Below are positions 34,027 through 42,817 of a stretch of DNA of 64,000 nt, one piece after another. The DNA lies in assembly GCF_013359945.1 (NCBI RefSeq), contig NZ_JABWCS010000217.1, positions 1 to 64,000 of the forward strand, in the 5' to 3' direction. The stretch is from Paenibacillus agri. GTDB taxonomy: Bacteria > Bacillota > Bacilli > Paenibacillales > Paenibacillaceae. The stretch's first letter is position 1. The number at the start of each line of letters is the position of its first letter. The notes beneath the pieces are model-generated. The model had not been told where the DNA came from. It made no database searches and worked only from the letters and a program-made list of their open reading frames with translations. The translations under genes and the position numbers were made by a program.

Positions 34027-35124
34027 TTAGCCGGCTGCAACTGTATCCTGTGCAGACTTGCCTTCTTTGGTCTTCTTGATTTGCTTGCTGCGCAGCTGAC
34101 CGCATGCAGCATCAATATCAGTTCCGTGCTCCAGACGGGTGCTGACACTAACGCCCTGCTTCTTGAGTGTATCAAAAAACGCGCGCACCGTTTCCCGCTC
34201 CGGTCTCTGATACTGGCCGTGCTCATCCACCGGATTGTATGGAATCAGGTTCACGTTAACAAGCGGTTTCCGATCCCCGATCAGTTCAGTCAACTCTAGC
34301 GCCTGCTCCCGCTGGTCATTAACATCCTTAAGCAGAATATACTCCAGCGTAAGTCTCCGGTTGGTCTTCTCCAGATAATAATCGATGGCAGGCATCAATT
34401 TCTCCAGCGGAATGGCGCGGTTAATCTTCATAATCCGTGTCCGCAGCTCATTATTAGGCGCATGCAGAGATACGGCAAGGTTCACTTGAAGATTAGCATC
34501 AGCGAACTCCCTGATCTTATCGGCCAGGCCACTTGTCGATACTGTGATGCCTTTTCCGGCAATCGCCAGCCCCTTATGGTCCTTGATGACCCCAAGGAAG
34601 TCGACCATATTCTTGAAGTTGTCGAACGGCTCACCGATGCCCATCACAACCACATGGCTTACCCGCTCGCCTTTTCCTTTGCTATCGAGATCCAGTTGCA
34701 CCTTCATAATCTGCTCCACAATCTCTCCAGCGGAAAGATCCCGGCTCTTCGCCAGTAGTCCGCTCGCGCAGAAGCTGCAGCCGATATTGCAGCCCACTTG
34801 TGTAGTTACACAGACGGACAAGCCATATTTCTGCCGCATGAGCACGGTCTCGATCAGGTTACCATCCTTAAGGCGGAACAAGAACTTGATCGTTCCATCT
34901 GTCGATTCCTGCTTCACATGCTCCTCCATCGTACGAATCACGAAGTGGTCAGCCAGCAGTGCGATACAGTCTGTATTTACATCCGTCATTTGGGCAAAGT
35001 CCGTGACGCGTTTCCGGTACAGCCATTCCCACACTTGGGTGGCCCGGAATTTCTTATGTCCATGTTCCAGTAGCCATGACGTCAGTTGTTCAAAAGTCAA
35101 TCCATAAATGGATTCTTTATTCAT
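34027..35124 (-). CDS. rlmN: 23S rRNA (adenine-2503-C2)-methyltransferase RlmN
   Basis: Radical-SAM enzyme methylating A2503 of 23S rRNA (and A37 of some tRNAs). It has 365 residues. The CxxxCxxC cluster is Cys112, Cys116 and Cys119 in QVGCNIGCSFCASG. The methyl-carrying cysteine lies in the C-terminal block EHGTDIDAACGQLR. GIGEPFDNFKNMVDFL and SLHAPNNELRTRIMKIN are further signatures. It carries an extra 20 or so basic residues at the C-terminus. GAGGAT precedes the ATG. Confidence 0.95.
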   Translation of the reverse strand: MNKESIYGLTFEQLTSWLLEHGHKKFRATQVWEWLYRKRVTDFAQMTDVNTDCIALLADHFVIRTMEEHVKQESTDGTIKFLFRLKDGNLIETVLMRQKYGLSVCVTTQVGCNIGCSFCASGLLAKSRDLSAGEIVEQIMKVQLDLDSKGKGERVSHVVVMGIGEPFDNFKNMVDFLGVIKDHKGLAIAGKGITVSTSGLADKIREFADANLQVNLAVSLHAPNNELRTRIMKINRAIPLEKLMPAIDYYLEKTNRRLTLEYILLKDVNDQREQALELTELIGDRKPLVNVNLIPYNPVDEHGQYQRPERETVRAFFDTLKKQGVSVSTRLEHGTDIDAACGQLRSKQIKKTKEGKSAQDTVAAG

Positions 35125-35281
35125 TGGTTATCCTCTTTTCAACACATTAAAGTCCAATCTATTCTAGCGTGTTCCAGCCAGGCTAACAATGCCTATTTAT
35201 TGTCTCAAATTTTTTTTATTAAAACAAGAGCGGTTAATAAGACTCGCAGTATTTATAGCAATTACACACAGAAAACATTTA

Positions 35282-35310
35282 TTAGCAGACTTTGTAAATA
35301 TAACTATGAT
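35282..35310 (+). promoter_or_regulatory. Promoter of the O-antigen-ligase-like gene
   Basis: TTAGCA (35282-35287) and TATGAT (35305-35310) are 17 bp apart, 40 bases upstream of the GTG start. Confidence 0.6.
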
Positions 35311-35349
35311 AAAATATTCAATTATCTACAGTAAAAGGAGATTATAGAC

Positions 35350-38130
35350 GTGTCCAAACCTGTGTATGGTAAAAATGTAGCGCAGTCCAAAGGTTCACCA
35401 AAGATTGAAAGCCCAATATGGGTACTAGTTATTGTGCTTATTCTGTTTTTGATTTGGGCCCCGTTCCAGATTGGTCTGTTTAATGGGTATAGGGGAGATT
35501 TCGAGAAATCTCTATACATATCCGTCTTGGTAAGCCTCCTGATGCTGCTGGGCTGGATCGCGCTGAATGCCAGCAAATTCAAAATAACCGAGCAGCGTGA
35601 TCTCATCCTTTTGGCGGCTGTGCTACTGCCGGTTACATACACCCTGTCTTTATTGGTTGCTGTGTCCAACTATTCAGCTATGAATATGATGTTCATCCAG
35701 AGCATGTTTGCAGCGGTCTTTATCATTTCAGTCTTTCTGTTGAAGCAGGCACGGATAAACATTATTCTTCAGCACAGCCTGCTTACTATCGCTTATTTTA
35801 TTGTAGCCTTCGGACTCCTCAACTGGCTGGGAAGCTGGGAATTGGCCGGCAAGCTGGTCGGCTGGTTCTCTGAACCTGTTCACGGCGGAAAATATAACGA
35901 TGCGGTGATGACCGACTCTAACGGCTTGCGACTGACTTCCATTTTCCAATATGCCAATACATACGCAGCCTTCCTGATGGCCTTCCTCTTCGTAGCCGTA
36001 TTCGCCCTGATTCGTTCCCGCAAAGGATATGCTAGGCTCGCTCATGGATTTATGCTGGTTCCCGTCATCGTGTCCATTCTGCTGACTTTATCACGCGGGG
36101 GACTGGTCATGCTGCCCGTTGTCTTCATTCTCTTGCTTCTGTTCCTGAAGCCCTTACAGCAGATATTATGGATCGTACATCTTGGCATTGCTGGTGTCAT
36201 CTCCCTAATCATTGCTGCACCTGTCACAAACGCAGGGATTGCGCTGAATGAGGTATACACTTCTTCCACCGCCTTAAAGGGATGGGGATATCTACTTGGA
36301 GGTTCTCTGATCGCTGCCGTGCTAAGCTGGCTAATTCAACGTTATGCCACACCCTGGTTGGGAGGGAAACTGCACAGACTGAATTCACGCAAAGGGTCTG
36401 GACTGTGGATTCCACTGGGTTCCTTACTGTTAGCCGGAATCATAGCCTTCCTGTTTATCGGCACCAGCATGAAAAATATTCTGCCGGCCAACATGAAGAC
36501 GCGGCTTGAGAACATTAACTTTAATCAGCATAGTGTGCTTGAGCGCATAACCTTTTATAAGGATGCTATAAAGGTTGTGAAGGACTATCCGATCCTTGGT
36601 ACCGGAGGGGGAGGCTGGGCCTCACTGTATGAACATTACCAGAATAATCCCTATATCAGTCACCAGGTGCATAATTTTTTTCTGCAGTATCTGATAGAGG
36701 TAGGCATTTTGGGATTTATAGTATTCATGGGCTTTATTCTTTATATTGTTTACAAATATTTGATTGCTTATGTAAAAAGAGAAACAGACGAGTACAACAA
36801 TGGCTTCTTCTATCTCATTATTGCACTGTCCATCCTGCTTCACAGTCTGCTGGACTTCAATTTAAGCTATGCGTTTATGGGCATATTGGTCTTCATCGGT
36901 CTGGCTGGAATGGCCGTGACGATGGACAGCAAACCACTAAAACGGAACTGGAATAAACAATGGCTGCGGTGGGGGTATTTCTCCGTACTCGGGGCAGGCT
37001 CATTCATTCTGCTATTCATTCTGGCCGGTTATATCAGTTCAACCAATGCGATTGCTAAAGGTAAACAGCTACTTCGTGTCAGCCAAACATACGAAGAAAT
37101 CAAGGCACCGTTCGTTAAGGCACTGAATCAACGCCCTGGTCACCCTGAAGCCTCAATATATCTTTCTTCTCTCGACCAGCAGGTATTTAATCAGACTCGG
37201 AACGAGCAATTCCTTGATGAGTCCTATCAAGTAGTCACACGAGCGCTCACAAACGAGCCTTACAACAAGCAGCTACTGACCCAATTGGCCGATTACTATG
37301 ACCTCAATGGTCAAGGTAATCTAGCCCTCGGCGTGTATCGTGATCATGCTGACAATTTCGTCTGGGATATTAAATGGGTTGACACCTTGATCAGTCGCTC
37401 TTTGAACATGGGGACCGCGGCCAACACTCGGGGGGATGAGGTTGAGAAACAGGCGTACTTCAACCTTGGCCTTGAAGCCTACGCCAAGGTGTTGGCTGGG
37501 GTGGAGTACTTGAAGACGTTGCCTCAAGAGCAATTACAAGGACGTCCATACCTCGTCACACCGACCATTGCACTGAACGTGGGCAAAATGCAGCTGTTGT
37601 CCGGTGAGCCGGAGAAGGCGCAGGCTACCCTAAGGCTCGGATTCAATGAGAATTACGCAGATCTCTTAAACAACAACAATCTCTGGGAAATGGATTGGTA
37701 CGGTACACTTATCAGCCGCACCTATGATCAGGGATTAGCTGCATTCAAGGGGGATGATGAAGACAATATGGAGGCTAATCTAAACTTCGGACTCCAGGCC
37801 TACAATCAAATTCTTGCCGATCTGGAATATTGGAACACACTTCCTCCCGAGAAGCTAGAGGGGAAACAGCTAACTATTCCTCCGGCAATAACACTGAATG
37901 CTGGCAAAATGAAAATGATTACCGGGAAGTTGCAAGATGCGGCGGCCACCTTAAAATCCGGGTTGAGCGAAGATTACAGCGACGCTACTAATCGCGAAAT
38001 AGCTCGCTGGTATCTCGCCGCCTTGAAACGAGCAAACGCAGATCTCGACCAAACCATTTATGATAAGTTGCTTGCAGCCGATCCTGCGGAATCGGCGCAG
38101 GTGGATACCGCTGCTGCCTTACAATTTTAG
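35350..38130 (+). CDS. O-antigen ligase/polymerase-like membrane protein with TPR-like C-terminus
   Basis: The protein has 926 residues. The first 560 or so hold about 12-14 membrane helices with the Wzy_C/WaaL signature, including LTLSRGG (near 240) and the large external loop with GTGGGGWASLYEHYQ and HQVHNFFLQYLIEVG. Such proteins join or polymerise lipid-linked glycans outside the membrane. Residues about 575-670 look TPR-like. From 672 a 107-residue unit occurs twice in tandem. AAAGGAG stands 9 bases before the GTG start. It is a single-gene unit. It could ligate teichuronic-like or other surface glycans, but no glycan gene is next to it. Confidence 0.85.
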   Translation: MSKPVYGKNVAQSKGSPKIESPIWVLVIVLILFLIWAPFQIGLFNGYRGDFEKSLYISVLVSLLMLLGWIALNASKFKITEQRDLILLAAVLLPVTYTLSLLVAVSNYSAMNMMFIQSMFAAVFIISVFLLKQARINIILQHSLLTIAYFIVAFGLLNWLGSWELAGKLVGWFSEPVHGGKYNDAVMTDSNGLRLTSIFQYANTYAAFLMAFLFVAVFALIRSRKGYARLAHGFMLVPVIVSILLTLSRGGLVMLPVVFILLLLFLKPLQQILWIVHLGIAGVISLIIAAPVTNAGIALNEVYTSSTALKGWGYLLGGSLIAAVLSWLIQRYATPWLGGKLHRLNSRKGSGLWIPLGSLLLAGIIAFLFIGTSMKNILPANMKTRLENINFNQHSVLERITFYKDAIKVVKDYPILGTGGGGWASLYEHYQNNPYISHQVHNFFLQYLIEVGILGFIVFMGFILYIVYKYLIAYVKRETDEYNNGFFYLIIALSILLHSLLDFNLSYAFMGILVFIGLAGMAVTMDSKPLKRNWNKQWLRWGYFSVLGAGSFILLFILAGYISSTNAIAKGKQLLRVSQTYEEIKAPFVKALNQRPGHPEASIYLSSLDQQVFNQTRNEQFLDESYQVVTRALTNEPYNKQLLTQLADYYDLNGQGNLALGVYRDHADNFVWDIKWVDTLISRSLNMGTAANTRGDEVEKQAYFNLGLEAYAKVLAGVEYLKTLPQEQLQGRPYLVTPTIALNVGKMQLLSGEPEKAQATLRLGFNENYADLLNNNNLWEMDWYGTLISRTYDQGLAAFKGDDEDNMEANLNFGLQAYNQILADLEYWNTLPPEKLEGKQLTIPPAITLNAGKMKMITGKLQDAAATLKSGLSEDYSDATNREIARWYLAALKRANADLDQTIYDKLLAADPAESAQVDTAAALQF
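37363..38004 (+). repeat. Tandem internal duplication (2 x about 107 codons) in the ligase C-terminus
   Basis: Protein residues 672-778 and 779-885 align without large gaps. Shared blocks are TLISRS/TLISRT, NLGLEAYAKVLA/NFGLQAYNQILA, TLPQEQLQG/TLPPEKLEG, ALNVGKMQLLSG/TLNAGKMKMITG and ATLRLGFNENYAD/ATLKSGLSEDYSD. The DNA copies have diverged, so the duplication is old. Confidence 0.85.
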
Positions 38131-38170
38131 CCTTCGTCAAGTTCCTGAAGGATCAATAGTCTTAACAAAT

Positions 38171-38204
38171 AGAAGCGTATCCGTTAGCTCACGGATACGC
38201 TTCT
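38171..38204. terminator. Bidirectional terminator between convergent genes
   Basis: AGAAGCGTATCCGT and its exact complement form a 14-bp stem with a 6-base loop; TTCTTATG follows on plus and TTCTATTTG on minus. Confidence 0.85.
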
Positions 38205-38213
38205 TATGTCCTG

Positions 38214-39512
38214 CTATTTGAATATAACAAATTTCAGATCCTTCGCTTTCAGATACTCAATAATTTCAGGCAGAGCTTCCACCGTTATCTTCTTCTCATG
38301 CATGAGAAAGATCGCGCCGGAGGGATCAACGCTATGGAAATACTGAATCAGTTCTTCCGGTGCCTTCTTCCGCCAATCCTCCGTGTCCCGGTTCCACATA
38401 AGTACCTTCATCTGCTGCTCCGCCGCCTTACGCGATACCTTGGCATCTATGGCTCCATAAGGCGGTCGGAAGAGAGAAATCGGCACACCTGTAATCTTTT
38501 GCAGCGCTTGACTAGCTTTGGCCAGATTCGCCTTGTTCACAACTTCACTGTTCGCCGTCAGCTTGCTATGATCCCAGGAATGATTGCCGATTGACATCCC
38601 CTTGGCCAAGGCATATCTAGCCTCATCCGGATGATGCACCGCATTTTTCCCTATGAACAGGAAGGTCGCTTTCACGCCGTGGTCCACCAGAATATCCACG
38701 ATCTCTTGAGTATACTTGGATGGCCCGTCATCAAAGGACAGTGCGACATACCCTTTGGGCAGTTTAGATGTATATTTATTCTTGTCTATGACAACCTCTT
38801 CAATTGGCAGAGCCTGTTTCTGGGGCTTATGGGAGGCTTGTGGAGAGACTACAGGTTCTGCAGAGGGAGTTAGCGGAACAGTGTCGGGAGCATTGTTTAG
38901 CTGAGGAAGCACAGGCGCAGGAAAGCTAGCCGTCGGCTGCTCTGCAATTTCAGAGTGTTCGAGTGCCTCTTCATTCTTGACCGAGAGTGCACGGTCTACG
39001 CTTAAGGGGGACAACAACAATAGAATACATACTAGGGCAAGCAGTACAACGGGGCCTACTCGCCGCTTTACGACGGATTTAGCTCGCTCTTTTGTAGAAT
39101 CGGCCACACTGCTCACCTGTTCACTTCGGAATGACGGCTGCAGATGTTCGGGCACCGTCTCCTCCGCTTGGACAATACGTTCTATAGCTTTCAACTCATT
39201 CAATTGAGATACATAATACTGTGAGCAGGCAAAATACAGCGTTTCATTGAAGGTAGACTTCATTCTGATAAGTGTGCTGTAATATATATTCCGAAACGGG
39301 TCCCATTTGGGGTAAAGCGACAACCTCACTCTTTCCGAGTCAAAAGGGCCCAGTGCATTCAATTGGCTATATGTATATTCATCCAGTTCAAGAATACGTA
39401 TGTTATACCCATTGCCGTCCGTCAAGCCTACCTCAATCTCATAACCATCTTGTCCCTTACCAAGCGACAATAGTTCTATCATTACCGTGCTGTCGGTTTC
39501 ACTCGCGGACAT
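38214..39512 (-). CDS. Membrane-anchored polysaccharide deacetylase with cytoplasmic N-terminal domain
   Basis: The protein has 432 residues. Residues 1-150 are a cytoplasmic domain with no match I know (MIELLSLGKGQDGYEIEVG). One membrane helix (VGPVVLLALVCILLLLSPL) is followed by a Pro/Ser/Ala linker and an extracellular NodB domain (about 243-432). The NodB motifs are complete: SFDDGPS, HSWDHS, RPPYGAID, WNRDTEDW and LMHE. It probably deacetylates peptidoglycan or another surface polysaccharide. It lies 5 bases after the coiled-coil gene, so the two are one operon. The cytoplasmic domain suggests control from inside the cell. Confidence 0.88.
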   Translation of the reverse strand: MSASETDSTVMIELLSLGKGQDGYEIEVGLTDGNGYNIRILELDEYTYSQLNALGPFDSERVRLSLYPKWDPFRNIYYSTLIRMKSTFNETLYFACSQYYVSQLNELKAIERIVQAEETVPEHLQPSFRSEQVSSVADSTKERAKSVVKRRVGPVVLLALVCILLLLSPLSVDRALSVKNEEALEHSEIAEQPTASFPAPVLPQLNNAPDTVPLTPSAEPVVSPQASHKPQKQALPIEEVVIDKNKYTSKLPKGYVALSFDDGPSKYTQEIVDILVDHGVKATFLFIGKNAVHHPDEARYALAKGMSIGNHSWDHSKLTANSEVVNKANLAKASQALQKITGVPISLFRPPYGAIDAKVSRKAAEQQMKVLMWNRDTEDWRKKAPEELIQYFHSVDPSGAIFLMHEKKITVEALPEIIEYLKAKDLKFVIFK

Positions 39513-39517
39513 GGAGT

Positions 39518-40234
39518 CTATACGTCCCCGTTTCCTTCTTTGCGCTCATTACCCGTGTTGCCGAAAGGTACGGACATACGATTGGTGAAGTCGCTGATCA
39601 TACTTGAGAGGTAGGTTTTTTCTTGCCGCACGGTGTCGTATTTCTGCTTCAGATGAGCATTCTCTGTTTCCAGACGCCCGATCTTCTCTTCCAGCTCATT
39701 CATTTTCTTGAGTTTTTCCGCATGTGCTTCATTGTGCTTCTGGACTAGATTCACATATTTCTGTTGCTCCAGATCGATGCTATTCTTGAGCTCGTCAATT
39801 TCGGTAGACAAGGATGCCTGAAGCTCCCGGTAATCTTCCAGTACCTGATCAACCTTCAGATTCTTTTCGATCAGTTTCTTTTCCAGCTCCATAACGTTCT
39901 TCTCTCTCTCGTCAATGACCTTGCTGAGATTCTTAATATCACGGTTGAGCCGTTCCACATGCCCGTTCGTATGCGTAAGGCGATCCTGAAGCTCATGTAT
40001 GTTCGTCTCGGCATGCTGTCTGGCCTGAATCATCTGCTCCACAGCAAAAATCAAATCAAGCGATTTCTTATCGAGCTGCGCTTTACCTGTCGAAATCATG
40101 CCCACAGGCTGCTCTACGACATCCACGATCTCTGTTTCGATTTCAGGCTCCTCAGAAATTTGCATCTTTTGAACCATATTTGGCCTCTGCTGCTTATCGG
40201 CTGTTTCTTTCTTTTTGAAAAAGGGAGAAATCAT
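39518..40234 (-). CDS. Coiled-coil protein, operon partner of the deacetylase
   Basis: The protein has 238 residues and no membrane segment. Residues about 65-225 are almost unbroken heptads rich in Glu, Lys and Leu (for example LEKKLIEKNLKVDQVLEDY), preceded by a basic start (MISPFFKKKE) and an acidic stretch. GAGGTGAT, a perfect ribosome site, stands 8 bases before the ATG. It is probably a cytoskeletal or scaffold protein that positions the deacetylase encoded 5 bases downstream, perhaps through that protein's cytoplasmic domain. No family recognised. Confidence 0.75.
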   Translation of the reverse strand: MISPFFKKKETADKQQRPNMVQKMQISEEPEIETEIVDVVEQPVGMISTGKAQLDKKSLDLIFAVEQMIQARQHAETNIHELQDRLTHTNGHVERLNRDIKNLSKVIDEREKNVMELEKKLIEKNLKVDQVLEDYRELQASLSTEIDELKNSIDLEQQKYVNLVQKHNEAHAEKLKKMNELEEKIGRLETENAHLKQKYDTVRQEKTYLSSMISDFTNRMSVPFGNTGNERKEGNGDV

Positions 40235-40409
40235 CTATTCCAATCACCTCAATTATAAATGTCAAAATATGTCGACCCTTTACGAGTCTATTATAGTTTA
40301 ATTGTTCAGGTGATTAGTGAGCCTTTATATCTAACTTTGTCATTTGTTACTTAAGACCTATTTTATTAAGTTAAGTAATTCACTGTCCTTCTCTAGGCCC
40401 TCCTCCCTA

Positions 40410-40438
40410 TAAAAAAAGAAGCACCCTTTCGGGTGCCT
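40410..40438 (-). terminator. Intrinsic terminator of the secreted helical protein gene
   Basis: On the minus strand GGCACCC pairs with GGGTGC around GAAA, followed by TTCTTTTTTT. Confidence 0.88.
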
Positions 40439-40450
40439 TGGAGTGAATCA

Positions 40451-41113
40451 TTATTTAAATTGTTCTGGGAACTGCTTAATAATGCCCCCGCTTAGAATGT
40501 CAGCCAGCATAAGCATATGCTGCAGATTCTTGTCGAAAAGAGCGATATCTGTGTCCCACTTCTTGCCGAGCCTTGCTACCACTTCTTCGGTAATATATTG
40601 AAGATGGGTGTACAGCATCTCCTTGAGCTCTTTCTCCGACCAATTCGGATTAAGACTGCTGAGGAATTTGGCGATATCGTCGGCATTTCGATGCCACTCT
40701 TTATTGTATTTTTCCAGATCGGCCCCATTGCCAGCTTTCGCGGCCTCAAGAACTTTGCCGGCCAATAAGATATGTTCCTTCAGCAGCTTAGTCAGCTTAT
40801 TGCCCGCAGCCTCGCCATAGAAAGGCTTGATGGCATCTCCGATATCCTGCTGGTTCTTCAGCAGTCTCTCCAAGGTCTTATCCTTATCTTCAAGGCCTGC
40901 CAAAGCACTGACAATATAGCTTCTTGTCCAGAGGACGTGATCGGTCCACAGCTTTCTGAAGTCTTCTTTAAGTTTGACCTGCTTAGGACTCACACACTGC
41001 TTGCCCACGCGAGCAGACATGCTCTCTGAAGCCTGAGCTGCTTGAACGGATGCCGGGGTCACGCTGATTGTAACGAATGCGCACAGCAATATTAGCTTGA
41101 ACCATCTACTCAT
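40451..41113 (-). CDS. Secreted helical-bundle protein of unknown function
   Basis: The protein has 220 residues with a signal peptide (cut near VQAAQAS). The mature part is all helical, with LWTDHVLWTRSYIVSAL, DIGDAIKPFYGEAAGNKLT, LLKEHILLA, WHRNADDIAKFLSSLNPNW and ADILSGGIIKQFP. This LWxxHxxWTR family is common in soil bacteria; database names such as acetylglutamate kinase for it are not supported by its sequence. The conserved His and Asp residues hint at metal binding. It is a single-gene unit. Confidence 0.78.
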   Translation of the reverse strand: MSRWFKLILLCAFVTISVTPASVQAAQASESMSARVGKQCVSPKQVKLKEDFRKLWTDHVLWTRSYIVSALAGLEDKDKTLERLLKNQQDIGDAIKPFYGEAAGNKLTKLLKEHILLAGKVLEAAKAGNGADLEKYNKEWHRNADDIAKFLSSLNPNWSEKELKEMLYTHLQYITEEVVARLGKKWDTDIALFDKNLQHMLMLADILSGGIIKQFPEQFK

Positions 41114-41261
41114 GTAATACCTTCTCCTTTAAACTGCGAATTGAATATCGTGTAATAGTGTGGACTAACCCGCTTATTTCATTCATCGTTTAGATTCAGG
41201 CCCTTTCATCGGCCGCCGCTTCCCCCTATAATGGTTGTGAATATAGCCAAGGAGGGCTCCT

Positions 41262-42248
41262 ATGCTTGAGAATCAGGAAGTGGTTATCGGAGTAGATGGG
41301 GGAGGTACCCATACTCGGGTAATGATCAGTAGCCTGGATGGGCGTGTTCTCTCTTATGTCGAGAGCGGGGCAGCTTGGGTACATAAAGATTTGCAGGCCA
41401 CACATAATGTAAAACAGGGGATACAAGAGGCTTTGCAAGCAGCAGACAGGACACTGGACGATGTGAGCGGACTTGCTGCCGGCATCGCCGGCTATGATTC
41501 AGAAGAGGATCTGGAATGGGTGAAAGCGCTAACCGATCTGGAAGGACTGAACTGCCCGAAGTGGCATTACAATGATGCGGTCGCTGCCCATTACGGAGCC
41601 CTTCTCACGAAGCCTGGCATCGTTGCCCTCTCCGGTACAGGGTCAATCATAGTCGCATTGAAGGAAGACGGACAGCTTATCCGAAATTATGACTTCCATC
41701 ATTACACGAGAAGTGGCGCACGCTTTCTGGCTTATGATGCCGTATATGAAGTGCTGGCGGGGCATACAGACGGAACAGATCAGGAACTGATCGAGGAAAT
41801 GCTTCGTCACTGGGACGTAAGCACGGTTCAGGAGCTGTGGCTACTCGGACAAAGGGGCTTTACCCCGGACCGTAGAGACCGGGATCGCAAATTCGAGCGG
41901 TTCACACCTTTTATCACTGAAGCAGCCTCCAAGGGAAGTTCCCTGGCGGGACGGGTATCAGACCGGGCAATCTATCAGTTGAAGGTGGGCATAGAGCTGG
42001 TGGCTCCATATCTGACAAGCGATACCGTTCCGGTCGCGTTCATTGGGAGCGTTATTAACAGTAGTTATTTCAAAGACAAGTTGCCGGTACTACTGAGCAA
42101 TGGCCGCAATAAAGTCTTTTCCATCGTAGAGCCACGCTTCACCCCTGTCACGGGGTCCGTGCTATACGCGATCAGCCGGGTATCCGGCGACGGCATACAG
42201 GAGCGCTTACTTTGTAATTTGGAAAAAAGTGTCCACACCCGGCCTTAA
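41262..42248 (+). CDS. BadF/BadG-type ATPase, probable N-acetylglucosamine kinase
   Basis: The protein has 328 residues of the ASKHA fold. The phosphate loops are visible: VIGVDGGGTHTRVMI (residues 8-22), NDAVAAHYGAL and GIVALSGTGSIIVAL. Members of this family phosphorylate GlcNAc or related amino sugars, so a role in recycling cell-wall sugars is likely but inferred. AAGGAGGG is before the ATG, and TATAAT at 41227-41232 is a promoter -10 candidate. It is a single-gene unit followed by a terminator. Confidence 0.82.
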   Translation: MLENQEVVIGVDGGGTHTRVMISSLDGRVLSYVESGAAWVHKDLQATHNVKQGIQEALQAADRTLDDVSGLAAGIAGYDSEEDLEWVKALTDLEGLNCPKWHYNDAVAAHYGALLTKPGIVALSGTGSIIVALKEDGQLIRNYDFHHYTRSGARFLAYDAVYEVLAGHTDGTDQELIEEMLRHWDVSTVQELWLLGQRGFTPDRRDRDRKFERFTPFITEAASKGSSLAGRVSDRAIYQLKVGIELVAPYLTSDTVPVAFIGSVINSSYFKDKLPVLLSNGRNKVFSIVEPRFTPVTGSVLYAISRVSGDGIQERLLCNLEKSVHTRP

Positions 42249-42320
42249 CAGGGCCCTGAAAGGGGTCTTTATTGAGTGCGGACCACCAGCAGTATCTTCG
42301 CGGACCTTAATATTACGAAA

Positions 42321-42350
42321 CAAGCGTCTGCCAAGAGAGGCAGACGCTTG
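42321..42350. terminator. Bidirectional terminator between convergent genes
   Basis: CAAGCGTCTGCC and GGCAGACGCTTG form a perfect 12-bp stem around AAGAGA, with TTTG after it on plus and TTTCG on minus. Confidence 0.8.
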
Positions 42351-42366
42351 TTTGTGCTCAAAACAT

Positions 42367-42723
42367 TTATTTGTAGAACACTTTATCTACATTGTATTTG
42401 GCTTTTCCGGTATTAATGATGTACGTTTCGTAAATCTCTCTGTCCATTGCATCTTCCACGAGGTACACTTCAATCTTGGTGACTTCGTCGCGGTGCTGTT
42501 TGATTGGCGATACGCTGTCTTCAAAATGCTTCTTGATTCTTGGTCTGAGCTTTCTGGCTTTGCCCACAAACAGCAGCTCGTCCTTGTCATTGTAGAACAT
42601 GAAGATTCCGCCCAGCTCACGGGTAATCAGGTGGAAATCAGTAAATCCGTAGATGTTGCTAAGCACTGGGTTCTCTTGTTTGGTAATGGTAACTTCCGGT
42701 GTCGGAATGGTGATATTGATCAT
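42367..42723 (-). CDS. GIY-YIG domain protein
   Basis: The protein has 118 residues. The GIY-YIG fold is GGIFMFYN (about 39-46), LLFVGKARKLRPRI (about 50-63) and the metal-ligand Glu in DREIYETYIINTGKAKYN. The first motif is GIF and the second LFVG instead of YVG, but the Arg and Glu catalytic positions are kept. It could be a small structure-specific nuclease; a function beyond the fold is not known. It is a single-gene unit. Confidence 0.82.
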   Translation of the reverse strand: MINITIPTPEVTITKQENPVLSNIYGFTDFHLITRELGGIFMFYNDKDELLFVGKARKLRPRIKKHFEDSVSPIKQHRDEVTKIEVYLVEDAMDREIYETYIINTGKAKYNVDKVFYK

Positions 42724-42817
42724 TTGTAAGAGTCACTTCCTCTGTCTATATAGAACTAAATCTTATCACAGTTCATCACGCAACACCATTTCTAACTTCA
42801 GCAAATCAGCCGTGGGT

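Noticed and set aside
33852..34226. Upstream extension of the DUF6509 frame
   Set aside because: Runs through the rlmN terminator and antisense into rlmN; the GTG at 33851 has a ribosome site and gives the expected family length.
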